DNA of 59,042 nt from Komarekiella delphini-convector SJRDD-AB1. Its GTDB lineage: Bacteria > Cyanobacteriota > Cyanobacteriia > Cyanobacteriales > Nostocaceae. Where the stretch lies: positions 1 through 59,042 of the forward strand of contig NZ_VJXY01000047.1 in the NCBI RefSeq assembly GCF_014831675.1, given 5' to 3'. Below, piece after piece: positions 53,804 to 59,042 of this stretch (position 1 is the first letter of the stretch; every line of letters begins with the position of its first letter). A program made the translations under genes and the position numbers. The notes below the pieces were generated by a model. It was given only the letters and a program-made list of their open reading frames with translations, did no database searches and was not told where the DNA came from.

Positions 53804-54482
53804 AACTACTCTCCCTTAATAATTTTCATTGTTTTTGTACCCAGGAATAGGAAAATTAGATATTCGCCTACACAGATTTTGAGCCAGTGAACACTCATAC
53901 CAAAACTGAGCCAGAAACTAATTCGACAAATACTTAACCAAAAAATCCTGCCCTTGAGCGCCCATCTCTTCCAACATCGCCTCCATATTGCTATATTATT
54001 TGCTACATATTAACTATGCGAAATAGCGCCTTATAACAGTGAATATCCTTAAAATGTGTTTTTATAGTAAAATTTACTGCTTGAGTGAAGGAGATTTTTT
54101 TCAAGTGATGTTGAACTTGAATTTTTAGAGTAAAAGTTGTTAGGGGAGTGCGATGCGATCGCTCTTGACTCGTCGCTATATCTCTACGCACTTCATTATC
54201 CCTACCAATAAAACAAAATCCCCGTACTTAATCGGCGGGGACTGTGGCTTTCTCTAAGCCGTTTTACTAATACAAATGTACTATATATGGTGGCGAAAGA
54301 CAAGCGATCGCATAATAACATCAGTCAAGCAAGAAGCACAGTTACACTATCGTTAAAACTCAAAAACCTAGCTATTATGACCGGGTTCGAGTTGAGGTAT
54401 GTCCCCGTGGTTTAGTTATATAAGTTCATTATGGTTGCTTGTCTGATAATTACTACAACTAGTGCATTAAGCGATTTCGGAA
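53804..54482. other. Intergenic region with decayed fragments
   Basis: The minus strand near 53923-53990 reads EAMLEEMGAQGQDFLVKYLS, stop, which looks like the end of a lost gene. Near 54357-54422 the plus strand reads KPSYYDRVRVEVCPRGLVI, stop, another gene end. A short stem CCCCG...CGGGG lies at 54222-54240. Several HIP1 sites occur. No intact gene. Confidence 0.4.
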
Positions 54483-54612
54483 TTATGTGCGATCGCAGAT
54501 CATCTGCACCTGCTGATACTCCTGCGGCAGATAGTTGAACGACTTAAGATGCTTCAATCCAACCGTCAGTTCTCCACCCTAAGTTCTCACAGTGCAACTA
54601 AAGTCATTCACG
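54483..54612 (-). pseudogene. Remnant of the same family as 49224-49640
   Basis: Minus-strand codons read VNDFSCTVRT, TAG, GGELTVGLKHLKSFNYLPQE, YQQVQMICDRT, TAA (54483). It aligns with VNEFSCTVRVWDDEYTIGLQ-HLKSFNYLP-ECQQMQKISDR of the gene at 49224-49640. Both ends are missing, and a nonsense codon replaces the tryptophan. Confidence 0.7.
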
Positions 54613-54705
54613 TTATCCCTACTGGAATATCAAGGTGTAAGATGCCATCAGCTCCAATATGAGAATATAACTTGATACTTTGCATCGCTCTGCTTTTCCG
54701 ACTAA

Positions 54706-55506
54706 CTAATCTACTATTACTTGTTCTATTAAAGCAGCGATACGCTCGTACTCTTGCTGCACCACAGAAAAGGGCAATCGATTTAATCTGCTCTCTAGCA
54801 CTATCGGAACTCCATCTGGAAATTGGGTAATATGTGATAACCACCAAGTATCACTTGTAATACGAGAGTGGGTATCCTGCCGTCCATCATTGTCTGAGAT
54901 GTGAATTTCTAAAAGCCTCTCTGGTGAAAGTCCCAACCATTGATTCAAAGCTACTCCACTTTTATGATGCCAAATATTGAGATGTGCCAAGTCAATAACT
55001 ATCTTAACTTGAGGAGCATCTTGGCAAAATTGGGCAACTTCAGAAGCATTGTCCAAAAGGTTTTCAACAGTAATATTTGGGAGTGTAGGATACATTGTTT
55101 CTACACCAAGAGTTATGCCTCGCGCTAGTCAAAGTTGGTGAAGAAAATGAACGTTTTTGAGAAATGTTGCGTATGCTTGGTCACGATTAGCTGTACTTGG
55201 AAAATTCCCTCCATGCACTGAGTAAGCTGTAATATTCATACTTGCTAAGTAGTCCGTCAATCTCTGAAAGTAGTTCCAATCTTGCGGCTGCGCTAGGTTA
55301 AAAGGATGATGGCGATCGCTCCAAACAAAAGCATGATGCGCTCGATAGACTATTCCCAGTTGTCTAAAATCTAATATCGCTTGTACTGCATCAGCATCAG
55401 GTCGAGGGCCAATAGCCAGTTCAATATGCCGGATTCCTGCTTCCCAAAAAACCGTTAATGCCTTATACCAATTCTGTATAAAGATGCGCTCAACTATATA
55501 AATCAA
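54706..55506 (-). pseudogene. Sugar phosphate isomerase/epimerase (TIM barrel) with in-frame TGA
   Basis: The minus-strand frame runs from about 55506 to 54706 with a single TGA at 55129-55131. Before it: VFWEAGIRHIELAIGPRPDA, IVYRAHHAFVWSDRHHPFNL, ITAYSVHGGNFPST, FLKNVHFLHQL. After it: ARGITLGVETMYPTLPN, VKIVIDLAHLNIWHHKSG, LLEIHISDNDGRQDTHSRIT and a C-terminal helix. These are strands and metal ligands of the xylose-isomerase-like (AP_endonuc_2) barrel: E in GVET, D in VIDLAHL, H in EIHISDNDG. No good start codon is seen at the 5' end (TTG only). Probably inactive. Confidence 0.75.
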
Positions 55507-55648
55507 AAACGAACCGCCAAGTACGCCAAGTATACCTTCTCTGCGAAAGGCTTCGCCAACGCGGAGCGTCTCATTGGCGCAGCTTCACAAAGAAACGGTA
55601 TTACGGGTTAACACTCCTCCATAGGCTGATAAACTTAGATATAACTCA
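55507..55648. repeat. GC-rich dispersed repeat in an intergenic gap
   Basis: CTGCGAAAGGCTTCGCCAAC then GCGGAGCGTCTCATTGGCGC (55542-55581) is repeat-type DNA with nested short palindromes, unlike the AT-rich flanks. Confidence 0.5.
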
Positions 55649-55861
55649 TCAGTCCTCCGGTGTTGATGAATACTCAAAAATTGCAGTTCTGGGCTTCAGG
55701 GCAAGGATTTTGGTGGAATACCCTATTAATATGCTGATTTCAGTCGCTAACTGCTGCTTTTGTTCCTGGATATATTCCATATTTCTCAATAAATCTTCTA
55801 CTTCCCCTGAAATATAGTAGTCAATTTGTTCTTTTGTAGAAGTTTCACTACACTCGTTCAC
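55649..55861 (-). CDS. Small hypothetical protein next to the IS end
   Basis: 70 residues: MNECSETSTKEQIDYYISGE, VEDLLRNMEYIQEQKQQLAT, then EISILIGYSTKILALKPRTA. It is helical and partly coiled coil in the middle. The ATG/GTG region lies only about 15 nt from the left end of the IS701-like element and the frame is open into the element, so the visible start may be that of a truncated gene. Family not recognised. Confidence 0.35.
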   Translation of the reverse strand: MNECSETSTKEQIDYYISGEVEDLLRNMEYIQEQKQQLATEISILIGYSTKILALKPRTAIFEYSSTPED

Positions 55862-55925
55862 GTTATATATGCGTTTATCCCTCTTCTGTCACTCTCCGAA
55901 ATCAACAAGCAGTAAATACAATAAA

Positions 55926-57309
55926 TTATGCAGAGGAATAAAAGGATTTGAAGCCATTCATAGCACTAATAAGTTGGTTAAATCCGAGCAACAAATTGGA
56001 ATTGGGGAAAACATCAAGCCAGGGATAAATCAACCAAAAGAGTAAAAGTGGTTGGACAATTAAGCGCAGATTATTGAGAGTATTCTTCCACCCGGTTTGA
56101 TGATTCCATTGCTGATGCACAGTGAAATCAACTGAACTGTTTTCTGGTCTGTCAAGTGGAATTTGATGAGATTGACTTAAGGATACAAACGCTGGAGAGT
56201 GTAAACTAATCATGGTATAAACACAAAAAATAATTTCCCACCATCTCTCAACATGCTGAAAATCAGTAAACCGATAATCTGTCCAACCTAATTCCTGTTT
56301 ACACTGGCGAAAACCATATTCTACCCACGTTCTTAATCCATAAAGGTCGCCGAAAGTTTTCTTGAGCTTTCCTTGAATATTGGTCATGACAAAAGAAGTA
56401 GAATTCTCTGGCATTGTTTCTGGGTCTGTAGTTAATTCCCAGTAAGTTATATCTCTTCGCTTACCATAAATTATTTCTCTAATGTATCTAGTCTCTGAGT
56501 TCTGGCTACTAAATGTTCTGGTAAATTTACACCACTTATTCGCCCTAACCTTCTGATTGGCTGGCAACCAGACTGCATGATTACTTCTAATCGCTACCAC
56601 ATAAACTAAGTTATATGCTGCTAACTTTCTTATAAATTGGCTACTCTCACCCTTCGGGTTCGCAGTCGCTTCAAGTCGGCAAAGCCGCCCAACGCGCTGC
56701 TCACCATATAAACTGTCTGCCAATACTAATTCAATATTAAAGCCCAAATCTATTAATTCTGTAATTATTTCTGTCGCTAATTCTATCTTTGTCTTATATT
56801 TGTCTTCTGCTTTTAGCGTCCCTTGCGGTTTGAATACTTTGAACAGTAGCGGGAATGTTATGTTATCGTATACTCCGTAGGCATTGACTGAAACTATCCC
56901 ATTATCTATTTTCCCCACACTTCCTAAATATTGTCTGGCTACGTAATCAGTTTTTTTACCTTTTTTCCTATCTCCTGTTTCATCGATGACTACGGTAATT
57001 GCTTTTCCATCTAATTCTCTCCTGATTTTCTCTAATCTTCGACTTCTTAACTTCTTTACTGACCACTCTGAATTGGCGATAAAATGATGTAATGATTGGG
57101 CGGAGTTTATGCTTACAAATGAGCGCTATTTCTGGTAATGATTTTCTTTTGAGCGTTGAGATTATTCCTAAATGGAAATATTTCAAGCACTCATAATTTC
57201 TTACTTCTTTGAATATGTCTCTGTACTCCTGACAATATTCATCTATGACTCCTACTGTCGGGTGGGCATCTCGACGTAAATGTTTGAGGATTTGTAATTC
57301 TACATCCAT
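55926..57309 (-). pseudogene. IS701/IS4-type DDE transposase, frameshifted
   Basis: ATG 57309 opens MDVELQILKHLRRDAHPTVG to IALICKH. The frame is then lost near 57110 and would end at 56980, while the other frame supplies SAQSLHHFIANSEWSVKKLR and VVIDETGDRKKGKKTDYVAR (first Asp), then runs open to 55926: GKIDNGIVSVNAYGVYDN, VLADSLYGE (second Asp), WVEYGFRQCKQELGWTDYRF (Glu). These are the DDE residues and the Y-(2)-R-(3)-E-like motif of this group. An 18-residue repeat insert follows SLYGE. With frameshift and insert the copy cannot make active transposase. Confidence 0.88.
56646..56699 (-). repeat. 54-nt dispersed repeat inserted in frame in the transposase
   Basis: Eighteen codons (QRVGRLCRLEATANPKGE) separate SLYGE from SSQFIRKLAAYNL. 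The insert is flanked by GGTGAG on both sides, a possible 6-nt duplication. It is related in its 3' half to the 54-nt insert at 4224-4277. Confidence 0.78.
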
Positions 57310-57387
57310 TGCCCTACTTGCCTAAAGAGAGTTTTTTCTTCTAATCCTTTTATTCAGAATACTCGGAAAGTGACAGAAGAGGGATAA

Positions 57388-57565
57388 GTTGGTCTAGATT
57401 CAGCCATCCGGCAATTGCTCTCAAAATACTTTCACGCTGCAATTTACCGCCGCTAAAATGATACATTTCCTCAAACGCAAACAGCGCGATTACTCTGCCC
57501 AAACCCTCACTGGGTCGGCAATGCATCACGCTACTAATAGTCGAGGAGAATCTAGTTATCATCAA
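57388..57565 (-). pseudogene. Gene fragment cut by the IS701-like element
   Basis: The frame from ATG 57565 reads SSVMHCRPSEGLGRVIALFA, FEEMYHFSGGKLQRESILRA, IAGWLNLDQ, and then enters the IS terminal repeat, where it stops. The protein looks natural up to the IS boundary, so a longer gene was truncated by the insertion. I do not recognise the family. Confidence 0.45.
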
Positions 57566-57662
57566 AGGCTTGTAGTATTTGTAATTAAGACTTATATATA
57601 ATACAGTCGTAGTATGTGTTTGTCTACTACATAGTTCTGGGGGAAGCCAATTCTCTTTTTTA

Positions 57663-58535
57663 TTAAGTAGGGTTTATACTTTTCCACATTCTAGCTAGAG
57701 TCATAGCAATCGGCTTAGTAACTTCGTCATCAGTCCAATACCCATTGTGTGAGAAAGGTGTTCAGTTCGTGAGGATGTTGCCAGAATTGACTTCTACATC
57801 TTCTTTAACAGCTGCTTTGTACTCTTCATTTATTGCCTTAATAGGAAATCCAAGAACATCGTCTCTGTCATAAAAGTTAATCCATTCACCTTTTAAGTTT
57901 GGATAATGGTTTGAAAGTTTAGGAGAAGGAATTGTAATTGGTGTACCAAAATCAGTGAAACGTAGTCTCCACAAAGCAATTTGGCTACCGAGTGTGTAAT
58001 ACAGTGCTAATGTTTCCCTTTCTTCTAAAGAAGTGTTGCCAACTTATATCCGCATAACCTCGTTTTGGAGATCCCAAACATAGTTACTTGTTATAACTGA
58101 ACCAAGACTATGCCCAATAATGCATAGTTGAGCTTTGCTGCCAGCTTTTTGAGCTAATTCTTTCAAAGTGTCAGCAATCACTTGATGTACTTGATCATAT
58201 ATCTCTCTATGTTTAGGAGTAATTTGGTAGCCAATACTATCTGCGAAAGAATGAATAATAAAATCACGTAGACCCCAGGGATTGCTGAGTTTTTTAAGCT
58301 CTAGTCTTCTTGATAGCTCATCCTCAAGATTTTGAAGAATGGGGGCCCAGTATATAACTTCAATCTCTAACTTTGAATCTATTTGTTGTTCATCTTCTCC
58401 TAACAGTTCTGAAACCTGAGACTTCAGCTTTCGTGCTATGCCTCCAGCAAACTTCTCAGGATTATCTTTGTTTTTAAATTTAGGACTGGCTTTACCAATG
58501 CCATGTATAACAGCTACTGCAATTTTGTTTGACAC
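57663..58535 (-). pseudogene. Lipase/esterase-like alpha/beta hydrolase with two nonsense codons
   Basis: ATG 58535 opens MSNKIAVAVIHGIGKASPKF. The nucleophile elbow is QLCIIGHSLGSVITSNYVWD (GHSLGS), typical of intracellular lipase-like hydrolases. The frame stops at TAA 58044, continues as VGNTSLEERETLALYYTLGS, QIALWRLRFTDFGTPITIPS, WINFYDRDDVLGFPIKAINE (acid residue region), stops at TGA 57762 and ends TPFSHNGYWTDDEVTKPIA (SHNGYW histidine) at TAA 57663. All three catalytic parts are in one frame over 291 codons, so two point mutations inactivated an otherwise intact gene. Confidence 0.78.
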
Positions 58536-58592
58536 TATAGTATTCCTTTGAATATTTCATCTTTAACTGTTAGCTGCTTGGTAATTTAAGTG

Positions 58593-58934
58593 TTAGCCAA
58601 GACCTAATCGCCATTCAATCCTATCTGCCCAATCTGGAAAGTCAATTAGTGGATTCCGGTTTCCTTGCTTCTCAAAGATAGCCATATTTCTGTGTTTTTC
58701 ATACTTAGTGGGTGGCTCATTTTCATGCCAGTTTAACAAGGTTCTAAGCCGACTCTCTTCAAACTCGCTGTGGCTAATTTCTCCTGGATAACGCAGTAAG
58801 AAATACAAGGTTGCACAGGCTACTGCTCCTTTTCCTGCTGAAGGCTCAAACTTCGGCGTTGCTGAACCAAAATATGAATCATGTGATCGTCTTAAGCTTG
58901 CGGGCGCATAGCGCCCGCAGCGCCACTGAGCCAT
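58593..58934 (-). pseudogene. Endonuclease I (EndA/NucM-type) C-terminal fragment
   Basis: Up to 113 residues are open, of which YFGSATPKFEPSAGKGAVAC, ATLYFLLRYPG, LRTLLNWHENEPPTKYEKHR and NMAIFEKQGNRNPLIDFPDW match the C-terminal half of endonuclease I (the 'KG--AR--LY---RYPG' and 'R---I---QGNRNPFID-P-' motifs). The N-terminal half with the catalytic His/Asn motif is absent, and the first 15 residues are encoded by repeat DNA. Truncated; the cut is at a GC-rich palindrome. Confidence 0.75.
58897..58919. repeat. GC-rich palindrome at the endonuclease fragment start
   Basis: CTTGCGGGCGCATAGCGCCC followed by GCA: arms TGCGGGCGC / GCGCCCGCA around ATA. It is a strong hairpin, probably a dispersed repeat that marks the deletion junction. 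Confidence 0.65.
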
Positions 58935-59042
58935 AATTAAGATAATATATTACCAATCGAATAGAATGCTTAAGCATTTCTTCGGTTTTAGAGTAACAAA
59001 AAGTTCTCCGATGTAGTCGAGCAAGGTAATGCCTTAAACGGC

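Larger units (their letters stand above)
55875..57387 (-). mobile_element. IS701-like insertion sequence (about 1.5 kb)
   Basis: Terminal inverted repeats: TTATCCCTCTTCTGTCACTC then TCCGA at 55875-55899, and its complement (TCGGAAAGTGACAGAAGAGG then GATAA) at 57363-57387, with one mismatch. They enclose a single minus-strand transposase gene that is frameshifted and carries a 54-nt repeat. No target-site duplication is obvious at the flanks. Confidence 0.85.

Noticed and set aside
54365-54405. tRNA-like T-arm (GGTTCGAG)
   Set aside because: No cloverleaf partner stems can be drawn around it, and the segment reads as the end of a decayed gene.
4919-58535. Stop-codon reassignment
   Set aside because: TAA, TAG and TGA all interrupt frames, and all three also end intact genes here; mutation is the simpler explanation.

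Overview
The window looks like chromosome of a filamentous, heterocyst-type cyanobacterium (Nostocales). The evidence is scattered HIP1 octamers (GCGATCGC), xisH/xisI, a DevBCA-type exporter, a DUF4278 protein, a PEP-CTERM protein, two very large WD40 NTPases, heptanucleotide tandem repeats, and many very small dispersed repeats. The species cannot be named from this sequence. Decay is heavy: at least a dozen genes carry in-frame stops, frameshifts, internal deletions or insertions. All three stop codons occur as nonsense mutations, so genome erosion is more likely than recoding.

Layout. 1-1.2 kb is a junkyard (start of an IS1-like transposase, a glucosidase fragment, a frameshifted ribbon-helix-helix/coiled-coil gene). 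1.2-4.8 kb is an AAA-like/WD40 protein, followed by a dead xisH with intact xisI. 6.2-8.4 kb has an M15 peptidase with a peptidoglycan-binding domain, overlapping a TPR membrane protein hit three times by the same 21-nt repeat. 8.6-14.3 kb has a frameshifted surface-type protein, a DUF4278 protein, an NB-ARC/WD40 STAND protein and a PPOX-fold protein. 14.4-15.0 kb is a co-decayed toxin-antitoxin pair. 15.2-18.0 kb is a coiled-coil / ParA-like / HTH-AAA-like trio. 18.0-24.3 kb is a tight minus-strand operon: DevB-DevC-DevA exporter, cis-prenyltransferase, geranylgeranyl-reductase-like enzyme and GT28-type glycosyltransferase. 24.6-32.3 kb is a 2430-residue LamG/crystallin/beta-rich protein behind a 58-residue lipoprotein. 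32.4-39.7 kb holds pseudogenes, a GH63-like glucosidase with a stop at codon 8, an aquaporin stub, redox enzymes, a DM13 lipoprotein and two MITE-like elements. 39.9-49.6 kb is mostly exported or small proteins, a CoiA-like/GIY-YIG nuclease, a TnpB remnant, a gamma-carbonic-anhydrase-like protein and an esterase. 49.8-53.8 kb is a FecR / CHASE2-adenylate cyclase region. 54-59 kb is decayed: sugar isomerase, an IS701-like element, a lipase-like gene and an endonuclease I fragment.

The strongest new signal is a promoter architecture found six times at five loci: a CTTAACTTTTCTGTATCGAC block followed exactly 18 nt later by a TATAAA-like hexamer, usually with a second TTAACTT half-site upstream. 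It precedes the AAA-WD40 gene, the M15 peptidase, the surface-type protein and the DUF4278 gene (divergently), the DevBCA-lipid operon, and the lipoprotein + giant protein. This suggests one regulon covering cell-surface and export functions. The second signal is a set of 21-nt inserts, each splitting a HIP1 octamer as GCGAT|CGC inside a coding sequence; depending on orientation they add seven residues or a stop codon.
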